From Oscillospiraceae bacterium (GTDB lineage Bacteria > Bacillota > Clostridia > Oscillospirales > Oscillospiraceae): a stretch of 64,000 bases of DNA. The translations under genes were made by a program, and so were the position numbers. Positions within the stretch are counted from its first letter, which is position 1. Every line of letters begins with the position of its first letter. Positions 34,902 through 43,213 of the stretch are shown in pieces. Below the pieces are notes generated by a model. The model searched no databases and was not told the origin of the DNA. It saw only the letters and a program-made list of their open reading frames with translations. Location of the stretch: the NCBI GenBank assembly GCA_009780175.1, contig WRAO01000009.1, forward strand, positions 20,971-84,970, written 5' to 3'.

Positions 34902-35312
34902 TATTTTTATGAGCCTGCGGTTCGCTGCACTCGTTTCGCTGAGGCGCCTTACTTTTTTTGCTATCGCACAAAAAAGTAAGCAAAAAAATACGACCCGAGG
35001 GCTTCGCCCCCGAGTCCCCCCATTTGACTTTTGGCATTTGCGCATTCCAGTCATGCGGTTCCGTCTGCCGGCGGAAGCTGGGTCGCTTTCGGGCGTGTAT
35101 GTTCTTGTGCGGTGGGGTTCGCACTGCACTACCTTCCGCCGGGCGAGGCGGAACCATGCGACTTTTGTGCGCACAGGGTAAAAGTCAAAAGGAAGAGATT
35201 TTCAAGAGAAACCAATTGGTTTCTCTTGAATCGCCTTTTTGTTTCTTTTTGGCGAAGCAAAAAGAAGGCCTGCCCGGCAGGGCATACAGCCTACTGGCCA
35301 GCAGGGCCTAAA
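34902..35312. repeat. large hairpin-rich interspersed element, full copy
   Basis: This ~410-bp noncoding element begins ATGAGCCTGCGGTTCGCTGC. The core (about 35027-35187) is a long imperfect inverted repeat (TTTGACTTTTGG.../...AAAAGTCAAA; GGTTCCG...CGGAACC). Its right part has the palindrome AAGAGAAACCAATTGGTTTCTCTT and GCCTGCCCGGCAGGGC. Parts recur inverted at 57901-58097 and directly at 63926-64000. It fills most of the 487-bp gap between engB and the protease gene. A 100-codon open frame inside it is not credible as a gene. Confidence 0.85.
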
Positions 35313-35346
35313 AAGAAATATCTCTATAGCGAAAAACGGAAACTCA

Positions 35347-35355
35347 TGTTATAAT
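35347..35355 (+). promoter_or_regulatory. extended -10 promoter for the S2P-scp operon
   Basis: TGT followed by TATAAT (35350-35355), 31 bp upstream of the next start codon. No good -35 is visible, as is usual for extended -10 promoters. Confidence 0.6.
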
Positions 35356-35385
35356 AAAAAGATGAAAAATTAGGGAGGTGAGCAG

Positions 35386-36072
35386 ATGAATCTATTCCAA
35401 AACGGCCTGGATTGGTCGTTTGTGACCGACGCCTTGTTCATGGTAATCCCGATCCTCATCTGCCTCACCATCCACGAATTGGCTCACGGAGCGGCGGCGT
35501 TGGCGTTGGGAGACGATACGGCGAAGCGGATGGGGCGGTTGACGCTCAATCCGATTAAACATATTGATCCGATGGGGTTTATTATGCTGTTAGTTGTCCG
35601 GTTTGGTTGGGCGAAGCCTGTGCCGGTAGATATGGACAAGTTTAAGAATCCCAAGTTGGGGATGGCGTTGACAGCGCTGGCGGGTCCGATGTCTAACTTT
35701 CTGCTGGCGGGTCTGATCTTCTTATTTCAGGTGCCGCTCGGGTTTATGATGCGGGACGGCGGGCTCGCGCTCTTTGTGGGGGCAAGCCTGCATGAGCGTC
35801 TGCTGGCATCGACGGCTTTGATCAGTGTGTTTCTTGGGGTTTTTAATCTCTTGCCCATTCCACCTTTGGACGGGTCGAAGATTGTGTTTGGGCTTCTCAG
35901 AGATTCTCATTACAACTTACTGATGCGCTATGAGCGGCTTGGTTTTGTTTTGCTCATCGCGCTCATCTGGTGGGGTGGACTCACGACGGGGCCGCTTCGG
36001 GACGTGATGAACGGTGTGGTCAGGTTCATTTTCGAACTGATGCGCGGGCCGTCTGTCTTTTTGTTCGGTTAA
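35386..36072 (+). CDS. site-2-protease-type membrane metalloprotease (M50, YwhC-like)
   Basis: The 228-residue membrane protein has H-E-L-A-H in a transmembrane segment (LTIHELAHGAAALALGDDTA). LTLNPIKHIDPMGF follows, and the second zinc-site motif is NLLPIPPLDGSK. This is the compact M50B group found next to scpAB in many Firmicutes, distinct from RseP (no PDZ domain) and from the SpoIVFB-like gene at 15107. Its substrate is unknown. GGGAGGTG lies before the ATG. It is probably cotranscribed with scpA (15-bp gap). Confidence 0.9.
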   Translation: MNLFQNGLDWSFVTDALFMVIPILICLTIHELAHGAAALALGDDTAKRMGRLTLNPIKHIDPMGFIMLLVVRFGWAKPVPVDMDKFKNPKLGMALTALAGPMSNFLLAGLIFLFQVPLGFMMRDGGLALFVGASLHERLLASTALISVFLGVFNLLPIPPLDGSKIVFGLLRDSHYNLLMRYERLGFVLLIALIWWGGLTTGPLRDVMNGVVRFIFELMRGPSVFLFG

Positions 36073-36087
36073 GGGGAGGGGATGTAA

Positions 36088-36888
36088 ATGGAACGAAACC
36101 CGACCTTTTATGTAGAGGCCGTTGTCCTTGGGCAGGAGAACATGGAGGATTTTGAAGGGCCGCTGAATTTGCTTCTCCAACTCGTGTCGAAGAATAAGAT
36201 CGCCATTGCCGATATTCAGATCGGGGATATTTGCGACCAATATCTCGCATCTCTTGAGCAGATGAAGGAGATGGACCTCGAGGTAGCCTCCGAGTTTGTG
36301 CAGATGGCTTCGCACCTGGTGTATATCAAGGCGCGGACTTTGCTTTCGGCGGATCAGGAGATTCCGGAGTTGGAGCAACTCATCCACTCGATGGAGGAAT
36401 TGCAGTGCCGGGGGCAGTTTACGCAGATCAAGGGCGTGCTTGAGGCGCTGGAGGCGCGGTATATCCCCGGTGGGGGATATATGGAGAAACCGCCAGAGTA
36501 TATCCCGGCGGAGGACTATCAGCACCAGCATAATTTGCTCGACTTGTTGGAGGCGCTTTTTCGGGTAATCGGGCGGGAGGAGATTGATCTCACCCAGATG
36601 GCGGAGAGTCCGCGCTTTGTGATGCCGACGCCGATTACCTACTCCGTGACGGACAAGGTGGGGGAGATTGTGGCGCGGCTGAAGCGGTCCGGCGCGGTGA
36701 CGATGCGGACTTTGTTTTGTGAGGCGGAGAGTCGGTCTGAGGTTGTGGCGACCTTTGTGGCGGTGTTGGAGCTTTGCAAGATGGGGAGCATCGAATTTAC
36801 CGGCGAGGGCGGGGAGCTGGAAGTGAACTTTACCGGTGTGGAGCCGCAGCAGATCGAATCTCGGACGATGGTGGAAGAGGAGCAGTAA
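36088..36888 (+). CDS. scpA: segregation and condensation protein A (kleisin)
   Basis: The 266-residue kleisin has the ScpA N-terminal pattern DFEGPLNLLLQLVSKNKIAIADIQIGDIC and DLEVASEFVQMASHLVYIKARTLL. A winged-helix C-terminus follows. It bridges the SMC heads with ScpB for chromosome condensation. RBS GGGGAGGGG. It is followed 1 bp later by scpB. Confidence 0.96.
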   Translation: MERNPTFYVEAVVLGQENMEDFEGPLNLLLQLVSKNKIAIADIQIGDICDQYLASLEQMKEMDLEVASEFVQMASHLVYIKARTLLSADQEIPELEQLIHSMEELQCRGQFTQIKGVLEALEARYIPGGGYMEKPPEYIPAEDYQHQHNLLDLLEALFRVIGREEIDLTQMAESPRFVMPTPITYSVTDKVGEIVARLKRSGAVTMRTLFCEAESRSEVVATFVAVLELCKMGSIEFTGEGGELEVNFTGVEPQQIESRTMVEEEQ

Positions 36889-36889
36889 T

Positions 36890-37591
36890 ATGGAAGTGCA
36901 GAATATCACGGCGGCGGTGGAGGGGATCCTCTTTGCATCGGGTGAGCCGGTGCCGATGAAGCGGTTGGCGAGCGTGCTGGAGATTGACGACAGAGCGGTG
37001 GAGTATGCCATCGTGCAGCTTGAGGCCCATTACAACGATGGAGAGCGCGGGGTTCGGGTACTCCGGATGGAGGATGCCGTTCAACTTTGCTCGGCGCCGG
37101 AATATGCGGATGTAATCAGGCGGATGCTGGAGAAACGGCGGGTGCCGCAGTTGAGCCCAACGGCTTTGGAAGTGCTTGCGATTGTGGCTTACTTCCAGCC
37201 GGTGACGCGGGCTTATGTGGAGAAGGTGCGCGGGGTAGATTCGAGCTACACCATGAGTACGCTTCTGGCGCGGGGGTTGATTGAATCCTGCGGATACTTG
37301 CAGGTGTTGGGTCGGCCGACCTTGTTTCAGACGACGAAGACCTTTCTCCGCACCTTTGACCTGACCAAACTGGAAGACCTGCCGCCCCTGCCGGACGCGG
37401 AAGATGGCGAGGCCAAGGCGCAGCTGCAAGAGGCGATCGAGGCAATCCAGCGGGAGCAGGAGGAGAAGCGTCAGGCGGAGGCAGTGGCCCAAGAATTGCG
37501 GAATAGTTTGTTTGAAGATGAGGCACTGGGGGCGGAAGAAGCTATGGCGGCCGAGGCGGCCGAAGCGGGAGTTGAGCGGGAGGAAGAGTAA
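36890..37591 (+). CDS. scpB: segregation and condensation protein B
   Basis: The 233-residue protein has the ScpB winged-helix pair: AAVEGILFASGEPVPMKRLA, then LSPTALEVLAIVAYFQPVTRAYVEKVRG and LGRPTLFQTT. The C-terminus is a Glu/Ala-rich helix. It works with ScpA and SMC. ATG 36890 follows GAGGAG; the longer frame starting upstream runs inside scpA and is not used. Confidence 0.95.
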   Translation: MEVQNITAAVEGILFASGEPVPMKRLASVLEIDDRAVEYAIVQLEAHYNDGERGVRVLRMEDAVQLCSAPEYADVIRRMLEKRRVPQLSPTALEVLAIVAYFQPVTRAYVEKVRGVDSSYTMSTLLARGLIESCGYLQVLGRPTLFQTTKTFLRTFDLTKLEDLPPLPDAEDGEAKAQLQEAIEAIQREQEEKRQAEAVAQELRNSLFEDEALGAEEAMAAEAAEAGVEREEE

Positions 37592-37681
37592 ATGTCTTTG
37601 GTGTCAGTGATATTTGTGGCGGTTGTTGTAGTTGCCGTGGCTGGTTTGTTGATTCTGGGACTTATAGGACGCGGTGAGTAA
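37592..37681 (+). CDS. 29-residue single-pass membrane peptide
   Basis: A very short gene starts one base after the scpB stop. It has a good RBS (GGGAGG about 9 bp upstream, inside scpB) and encodes a peptide that is nearly all hydrophobic (VSVIFVAVVVVAVAGLLILG), ending GRGE. It is followed by a separate RBS and the DUF2953 gene. I do not recognise a family. The signal for coding is the RBS, the tight spacing and the clean transmembrane pattern; conservation would decide it. Confidence 0.55.
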   Translation: MSLVSVIFVAVVVVAVAGLLILGLIGRGE

Positions 37682-37713
37682 GGCTGAAAGTGAGCCGGAA
37701 GGAGGGGTAGCGA

Positions 37714-38559
37714 ATGCTTTGGGTGTTGGCCATTGTTTCGGCGGTTTTCCTTGAAGTTTCTAGAATATTCTTTCAGACCCTACCTCCGGTGGTTTCATGG
37801 GTCGTTGTGATTTCATCTCTTGTTTTTCTGGTTTTGGCGGCGGTGTTCAAGAAGTTTCCCCTGTGGGGGGCGGCTTTGTTTTTGGCGTTTGCCGTATTTA
37901 CGATGTTGTTGCCTTTCTGGTTGCAGACAATGATTCTGTGGGTGATTTTTTGGATCGTTGTTGGGATTTTGGGGCTTTTTATATTGATTCAGCCGCTGCG
38001 AGTCGGGGTTATGGCGCGGTATGACGCGGAGGGGTTTGCGGCATTTGCCCGCGTGGGGCCTGTGCAGATCAAGGTGTTCCCGATGAAGAAGGGGCCGAAG
38101 AAGGAGAAAAAGCCGAAGGAAGCCCCCCCCCCGGAAGTGCCGGAGGAAACTGCGGTTTCAGAAGGCGGGTCGGCGGAGAAGCTGCAGGCGGCGCTTTCTA
38201 TTATCGGGCCGATTTGGGAACAGGTTCGGCGGAAGCTCCTGTTTAATGAGATTACGCTTCACTATACCGCCGCTACGGATGACGCGGCGCAGACGGCGAT
38301 TCGATATGGCGCGGCTTCGGCTGCGGTGAGTAAGATGATGCCGATGATTTGCGGGAATTTCCGAGTGAAGAAGCAGGATGTGCAGATTCGCGCGGATTTT
38401 GTGAGCGGGGAAGACAAGGTGTTCTTACGGGTGCGGCTTTCTATTTCGATTTTTGGAGCGCTGTGCCTTGGACTATTTACGCTGATAAAACTAAAGCAAA
38501 GTGGCCTGATTATGAAAGGAGCAAACAAACATGGACAAGCATCCCATCAACCAGTTTAG
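37714..38559 (+). CDS. DUF2953 family membrane protein
   Basis: The 281-residue protein has three N-terminal hydrophobic segments and a charged Lys/Pro/Glu linker. The C-terminal domain (WEQVRRKLLFNEITLHYTAATDDAAQTAIRYGAASAAV) is typical of DUF2953, whose position next to ytfJ and dacF is conserved in sporulating Clostridia. It is presumed sporulation-related, with unknown activity. The linker contains ten consecutive Cs (38123-38132) encoding prolines, a possible slippage site. Its end overlaps ytfJ by 29 bp. RBS GGAGGGG. Confidence 0.82.
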   Translation: MLWVLAIVSAVFLEVSRIFFQTLPPVVSWVVVISSLVFLVLAAVFKKFPLWGAALFLAFAVFTMLLPFWLQTMILWVIFWIVVGILGLFILIQPLRVGVMARYDAEGFAAFARVGPVQIKVFPMKKGPKKEKKPKEAPPPEVPEETAVSEGGSAEKLQAALSIIGPIWEQVRRKLLFNEITLHYTAATDDAAQTAIRYGAASAAVSKMMPMICGNFRVKKQDVQIRADFVSGEDKVFLRVRLSISIFGALCLGLFTLIKLKQSGLIMKGANKHGQASHQPV

Positions 38560-38902
38560 CGAGGGCGTTGTACAGAAAATCCGGGAGATGATCGAGGTGA
38601 ACACGATTGTGGGCAACCCGATCACTACGCCGGACGGGATTATGATTATCCCAGTGAGCAAGGTGACCGTTGGGTTCGTCTCGGGTGGAGCGGATTGGTC
38701 GAAAGAGGCGCGGCAGAACGCGAACTTCGGCTGCGGAACCGGGACTGGGGTTACCGTCAATCCTGTGGGTTTTCTGGTGGTGAAGGACGGGCATGTGAAG
38801 ATGATGAACATCAATGCGCCCGCGAATTCGACTTTGGACCGTGTGATTGAAATGGTGCCGGAGGTTATGGATCGCGTGTCGGAGTGGACCGGAAAAGACT
38901 GA
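38531..38902 (+). CDS. ytfJ: GerW/YtfJ family sporulation protein
   Basis: The 123-residue protein has the YtfJ/GerW pattern: IREMIEVNTIVGNPITTPDGIMIIPVSKVTVGFVSGG, a Gly-rich CGTGTGVTVNPVGFLVV, and a C-terminal DRVIEMVPEVM. It is a forespore protein needed for normal germination in Bacillus. The AAAGGAG box is upstream, and the start lies inside the end of the DUF2953 gene, so the two are coupled. Confidence 0.95.
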   Translation: MDKHPINQFSEGVVQKIREMIEVNTIVGNPITTPDGIMIIPVSKVTVGFVSGGADWSKEARQNANFGCGTGTGVTVNPVGFLVVKDGHVKMMNINAPANSTLDRVIEMVPEVMDRVSEWTGKD

Positions 38903-38971
38903 GGTTCGCATAGTTCACCAGGGCTTTGACTATACTAAGCACTGCCTGATTTTGTAAAGGTGGTGTTGATT

Positions 38972-40099
38972 ATGTCGATCAAAAGGGTGCGGATGATTGC
39001 GGCTTTGATTTGCGTTTCGGTGATGCTTAGCCTTTGGATGGTGCCAGAGGCGCAGGCGTCCGGGGCGCCGCGAGTTTCGGCGAAGAGCTATGTATTGTTG
39101 GACGCGGGGACCGGGACGGTGCTCCTAGAGCGGAATGCGGATGTGCAGATGCTGATCGCCAGCACGACAAAGATCATGACGGCTGTTGTGACGCTGGAAC
39201 ACGCGCATCCGGATGATTTGGTGGAGATCAGACCCGAACACACGGGGATCGAGGGGTCTTCGATGTATCTCAGGGCCGGGGAGACGATGACGGTGCGGGA
39301 CCTGTTATATGGCCTCATGCTGGCGTCTGGGAATGATGCGGCGGTGGCTTTGGCTTATCATGTGGCTGGAGGCATCGAGGAATTTGCTGTGCTGATGAAT
39401 GAGAAGGCTGGGGCGCTGGGCATGACGAACTCTAGCTTTCGGAATCCGCATGGGCTGGATGCCGAGGGGCACTACTCTACGGCGCGGGATATGGCGATAC
39501 TCGCGGCTTTTGCCATGGAGTCGGAGGATTTCGTGGAAATCGTGAGCACGCGGAGTGCGCGGGCTGCGGGGCGGAGTTTGGTGAACCACAACAAGATGCT
39601 CTGGCGGTATCCGGGGGCGGAGGGCGTCAAGACGGGGTACACGCGGGCATCAGGCCGGAGCTTGGTGTCTGCGGCGAGCCGGGATAGGACGCGGTTGATC
39701 TGTGTGACGCTATCTGCGCCGCGTGATTGGGCTGACCATACGGCCCTGCTTGATTGGGGCTTTGCACATTACCGCTATCATGGGCTATTTGTCCAGGGTG
39801 AGGTGGTTGCTACGGTCCCGGTGATTTCCGGCATGGGGGATTCTGTAGAACTCGTTGCGGAGGCGTGTTTGAAGCTTTTGACGGGAGTGGAGGACGAGGT
39901 AGCTGTGGTGATTGAGGCGCCTCGGTTTGTGTATGCCAGTGTAGCGGCGGGGGACCAAGGTGGCCGTGTGCTTGTTATGGTCAACGGAGAACAGATGCTT
40001 GAGACGCGGCTTTTGTATCAGGAGAGCGTGGAATTAGACCAGACGAATCGGCTGAGTTTCTGGGAAGAGGTTCGATGGCGGTTTGGGCTGGTGGGTTGA
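38972..40099 (+). CDS. dacF: D-alanyl-D-alanine carboxypeptidase (DacF-like, S11)
   Basis: The 375-residue penicillin-binding protein has a signal peptide (to about residue 30), the nucleophile motif S64-T-T-K67, S119-G-N121 and K220-T-G222. A C-terminal beta-rich PBP5_C-type domain follows. It trims the terminal D-Ala of peptidoglycan stem peptides outside the membrane. Next to ytfJ and scpAB it corresponds to DacF, the sporulation-phase carboxypeptidase. AAAGGTGG is 8 bp before the ATG at 38972; a GTG at 38960 lies within that site. Confidence 0.94.
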   Translation: MSIKRVRMIAALICVSVMLSLWMVPEAQASGAPRVSAKSYVLLDAGTGTVLLERNADVQMLIASTTKIMTAVVTLEHAHPDDLVEIRPEHTGIEGSSMYLRAGETMTVRDLLYGLMLASGNDAAVALAYHVAGGIEEFAVLMNEKAGALGMTNSSFRNPHGLDAEGHYSTARDMAILAAFAMESEDFVEIVSTRSARAAGRSLVNHNKMLWRYPGAEGVKTGYTRASGRSLVSAASRDRTRLICVTLSAPRDWADHTALLDWGFAHYRYHGLFVQGEVVATVPVISGMGDSVELVAEACLKLLTGVEDEVAVVIEAPRFVYASVAAGDQGGRVLVMVNGEQMLETRLLYQESVELDQTNRLSFWEEVRWRFGLVG

Positions 40100-40159
40100 T
40101 TTTGAGGGACGCACACCACGGAGGATTCCGTCGGGGGCGCTGTGCCTTAGGGGAGAAAT

Positions 40160-40203
40160 CCGCAGTCAGCTTCGCTGACAGCTCCTTTGGAAAAGGAGCC
40201 TAC
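40160..40203. repeat. short interspersed repeat, family C copy 2
   Basis: CCGCAGTCAGCTTCGCTGAC followed by AGCTCCTTTGGAAAAGGAGCC and CTAC-like ends: two nested hairpins just upstream of rluB. Confidence 0.65.
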
Positions 40204-40223
40204 ATAAAGAAGGACGTGACAAA

Positions 40224-40961
40224 ATGTTAGAACGACTACAAAAAATCCTCTCCGCGCGGGGTATTGCCTCGCGCAGGGAAGCGGAAACGATGATAAAGGC
40301 GGGCCGGGTGACGGTGGACGGGGTGCGCGCGGAACTTGGGCAGCAGGCTGATCCATCGAAGCAGACGATCTGCGTAGATGGAAAACCCGTAAAAGGCGGC
40401 TTAGAAAAGCGGGTGTATATCCTGCTGAACAAGCCTCGGGGCTACGTGACAACGGTGAAGGACGATAGAGGCCGGAAGACGGTGCTCGATCTTCTGGGAC
40501 CTGAGGGACGGGGTCTATGGCCTGTGGGGCGGCTTGATCGAGACAGCCAGGGGCTGTTACTTATGACGAATGACGGGGATGTGACCCGTGTACTTACGCA
40601 TCCGTCATTTGAGGTGGAGAAGACTTACCGTGTCTGGGTGCGAGGCAAAGATCTGTGGCAGAAGGTGTTGGAGCTGGAGAAGCCGCTCACGATTGACGGA
40701 GAACGCCTCCGCGCCGCGAAAGTGCGGATGATTGACGAAACAGATGAGGGCGGCGTACTCGATGTGAAGATCAAAGAGGGCAAGAATCGGCAAGTGCGGA
40801 ATATGTGCGCGCTGTTTGATCTCGATGTCATTCGTCTGGTACGGATCCGAGAAGGAGAACTCCGCCTCGGTGACTTGCAAAATGGCAAGTGGAGACATTT
40901 GACGCCGGAAGAAGTGGGATACCTGAAGAACATCGGCCGAGAAGATGATGAAAGCTTCTAA
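40224..40961 (+). CDS. rluB: 23S rRNA pseudouridine synthase RluB family
   Basis: The 245-residue enzyme has an N-terminal S4 RNA-binding domain (RLQKILSARGIASRREAETMI). The RsuA-type catalytic motif is GRLDRDSQGLLLMTNDG, with the catalytic Asp. KPRGYVTTVKD and KEGKNRQVRNM are also present. It isomerises a uridine in 23S rRNA helix 89-type positions (U2605 in E. coli RluB). In Firmicutes it usually follows scpAB and the DacF region, as here. AAGGACG lies upstream of the ATG. Confidence 0.95.
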   Translation: MLERLQKILSARGIASRREAETMIKAGRVTVDGVRAELGQQADPSKQTICVDGKPVKGGLEKRVYILLNKPRGYVTTVKDDRGRKTVLDLLGPEGRGLWPVGRLDRDSQGLLLMTNDGDVTRVLTHPSFEVEKTYRVWVRGKDLWQKVLELEKPLTIDGERLRAAKVRMIDETDEGGVLDVKIKEGKNRQVRNMCALFDLDVIRLVRIREGELRLGDLQNGKWRHLTPEEVGYLKNIGREDDESF

Positions 40962-41043
40962 GCTTCTTCTTGCAAAATGCGCGAAAAAGGCGTAGAATGA
41001 TTGGACGCTTGCGTAAAGATATAGAAGTAAGGTGGGGCGACAA

Positions 41044-41922
41044 ATGGATCGAGATATTTTGTCCGTCATTGAGGCGAAGGCGAAGAAATTTTCCAAAGGC
41101 CAGCGGCAGATTTCCAAGTTTATTTTGGAGAACTACGATAAGGCGGCTTTTATGAATGCGGAAAAGCTGGGCCGAACGGTGGGGGTGAGTGAATCTACCG
41201 TGGTTCGCTTTGCGTCCCAGCTTGGGTATGACGGATACCCCGGAATGCGGCGCGCCTTGCAGGAGATGATTCGCAATCGGCTGACTTCTGTCCAGCGGAT
41301 TGAGGTGGCGCGGGACACGCTGGATAGTCAGGATATTTTGGCCTCTGTGCTCACCAGTGATATTGAGCGCATCCGCGCGACCTTGGACGAGGTGGATCAA
41401 GTGGCTTTTGAGGCGGCGGTGACGGCGCTCTTAGAGGGGAAGCGGATTTTCATCTTGGGACTTCGGTCGTCGTCGGTGTTGTCTAGCTTTATGGGCTTTT
41501 ATCTCAGCATGACCAAGGAAAATGTGAAAGTAATCAACGACTCGGTCAATGATGTGTTTGAGCAGATTTTGAATATCGGGCCGGGAGATGTGTTTTTTGC
41601 GATCAGTTTCCCGCGCTATTCCAGCCGTACGGTTAAGGCGATTCGGTATGCGCACGATCGGGGGGCTACTACGATTGCGCTCACGGATGCGGAAGTGTCG
41701 CCGATTGCGTCTATGGCGGATGTGAAGCTGTTTGCGAAGAGCGATATGATCTCCTACCTCGATTCACTTGTCGCGCCGTTTAGTATGATTAATGCCCTGG
41801 TCGTGGCGATGGGACTCCGGTCCCAGGCGGAAATTTCCGAGACATTTGGGCGACTGGAGCGGATTTGGGCGGAGTATAATGTGTTTGAGCCCAGCAGAAT
41901 GCCGCAGACGGAGGGAGTTTAG
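41044..41922 (+). CDS. MurR/RpiR family transcriptional regulator
   Basis: The 292-residue protein has an N-terminal HTH (QRQISKFILENYDKAAFMNAEKLGRTVGVSESTVVRFASQLGYDGYPGMRR). The C-terminal SIS sugar-phosphate-binding domain has LGLRSSSVLSSF, GDVFFAISFPRYSS and a late DSLVAPF. RpiR proteins sense phosphosugars, for example in amino-sugar metabolism. No sugar gene is adjacent, so the target is unknown. AAGGTGG is 8 bp before the ATG. It is followed 2 bp later by cmk. Confidence 0.93.
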   Translation: MDRDILSVIEAKAKKFSKGQRQISKFILENYDKAAFMNAEKLGRTVGVSESTVVRFASQLGYDGYPGMRRALQEMIRNRLTSVQRIEVARDTLDSQDILASVLTSDIERIRATLDEVDQVAFEAAVTALLEGKRIFILGLRSSSVLSSFMGFYLSMTKENVKVINDSVNDVFEQILNIGPGDVFFAISFPRYSSRTVKAIRYAHDRGATTIALTDAEVSPIASMADVKLFAKSDMISYLDSLVAPFSMINALVVAMGLRSQAEISETFGRLERIWAEYNVFEPSRMPQTEGV

Positions 41923-41924
41923 GC

Positions 41925-42620
41925 ATGGCGGGGCACATCAGTATCGCGATAGACGGGCCTTCCGGGTCCGGGAAGAGCACGCTTGCCAGGAAGCTGGCGG
42001 AGCGGCTTGGGTTTGTTTACTTAGATACCGGCGCGATCTATCGGGCCATGGGGCTTTACGTCCACCGGGCGGGGGCTGATCTGGACGATGAGCAAGCGGT
42101 CGATGCCTTGCTGCCGCGGCTTCAAAAGATTCGCTTTGGGCATGAGAATGGGACGCAGCGGGTGTTTCTAGGGGAAGAAGATGTCTCCGAGGCGATTCGG
42201 ATGCCGGAGGTTTCGGTATACGCCTCCCAAGTGGCGGCGTATGCGGCGGTGCGGGCTTTTTTGCTGGATATGCAGCGGGAGTTCGCCGAGCTATATGACG
42301 TGGTGATGGACGGGCGGGACATCGGTACGGTGGTGTTGCCGCATGCGAGTCTCAAGGTGTTTCTCACGGCTACGCCGGAGCGGCGGGCTGAGCGGCGGTA
42401 TGCGGAATTGCGTTCTCGAGGTGTGGAAGAGGCGTATGAACAGGTGCTCCAGGATATCCGCGACCGGGATGAGCGGGATATGAGCCGGGATATTTCCCCC
42501 CTCCGCCAAGCGGCGGACGCGGTGGTGTTGGATACGACGGATTTAGATTTGGACGAGAGTTTGGAGGCCTTGGTGCGTCTGGCTGAGACACGGCTTCCGC
42601 TCGGGGGTGAGCGGGCATGA
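41925..42620 (+). CDS. cmk: cytidylate kinase
   Basis: The 231-residue kinase has the P-loop IDGPSGSGKSTLA, the CMP-site YLDTGAIYRAM, MDGRDIGTVVLP and the lid RDERDMSRDISPL. It phosphorylates CMP and dCMP. In Clostridia cmk, plsC and ispH/rpsA are normally consecutive, as here; all three overlap by 4 bp (ATGA). Confidence 0.97.
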   Translation: MAGHISIAIDGPSGSGKSTLARKLAERLGFVYLDTGAIYRAMGLYVHRAGADLDDEQAVDALLPRLQKIRFGHENGTQRVFLGEEDVSEAIRMPEVSVYASQVAAYAAVRAFLLDMQREFAELYDVVMDGRDIGTVVLPHASLKVFLTATPERRAERRYAELRSRGVEEAYEQVLQDIRDRDERDMSRDISPLRQAADAVVLDTTDLDLDESLEALVRLAETRLPLGGERA

Positions 42621-43213
42621 GTGGTCTTGCGTATCGCATACTTTGGGCGATTACTTGGCCTTTTGTGAACCTGATCTATCCGCGCAGGACGATTGGGCGG
42701 GAACATGTGCCGGGGCCGGGTGCGGCCTTGATTTGCGCCAATCATTCCTCGATGATTGATCCGTTTTTGATCGCGTATAGCATGGGCGCCAAGTGCCAGA
42801 TTCATTATATGGGGAAGGCGGAACTGTTTCGGATCCCTGTGATCGGCTCGCTTTTGCGGCTTGCCGGAATTTTCCCGGTCGATCGGCAGGGCGGGGGCGC
42901 TATGGCGATCAAAGGGGCGATGAAGTTCCTCAAAGACGGGGAAAAGGTCGGCATTTTCCCGGAGGGGACCCGCGTCTACACCGAGGCGGAGAGCGAGGCG
43001 AAGACGGGTGCTGTACGTCTGGCAGCGAAGATGGGCGTGCCGATTGTGCCTGTGTATCTGCCGCGCGAGAAGAAGATTTTGCGGCGCAATGTTGTCGTGA
43101 TTGGCGAGCCTTATATGGTCGAATTGGACAAGAAGCCGGAGCCAGAGGAAGTGGAACGGGCGGCGGAGGAATTGATGGCGAAAATTCGCGCGCTCGGGGA
43201 GGATGACCGATGA
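42617..43213 (+). CDS. plsC: 1-acyl-sn-glycerol-3-phosphate acyltransferase
   Basis: The 198-residue membrane-associated acyltransferase has block I N-H-x4-D (NHSSMID), block II GIFPVDRQGGG and block III FPEGTR. Block IV IVPVYL completes the PlsC pattern. It makes phosphatidate from lysophosphatidate. It is coupled by ATGA overlaps to cmk upstream and to ispH downstream. Confidence 0.96.
   Translation: MSGLAYRILWAITWPFVNLIYPRRTIGREHVPGPGAALICANHSSMIDPFLIAYSMGAKCQIHYMGKAELFRIPVIGSLLRLAGIFPVDRQGGGAMAIKGAMKFLKDGEKVGIFPEGTRVYTEAESEAKTGAVRLAAKMGVPIVPVYLPREKKILRRNVVVIGEPYMVELDKKPEPEEVERAAEELMAKIRALGEDDR

Noticed and set aside
34861..35181. Open frames of about 100 codons inside the large repeat after engB
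   Set aside because: They lie within a hairpin-rich repeat, lack an RBS, have low-complexity translation, and do not stay open in the other copies.
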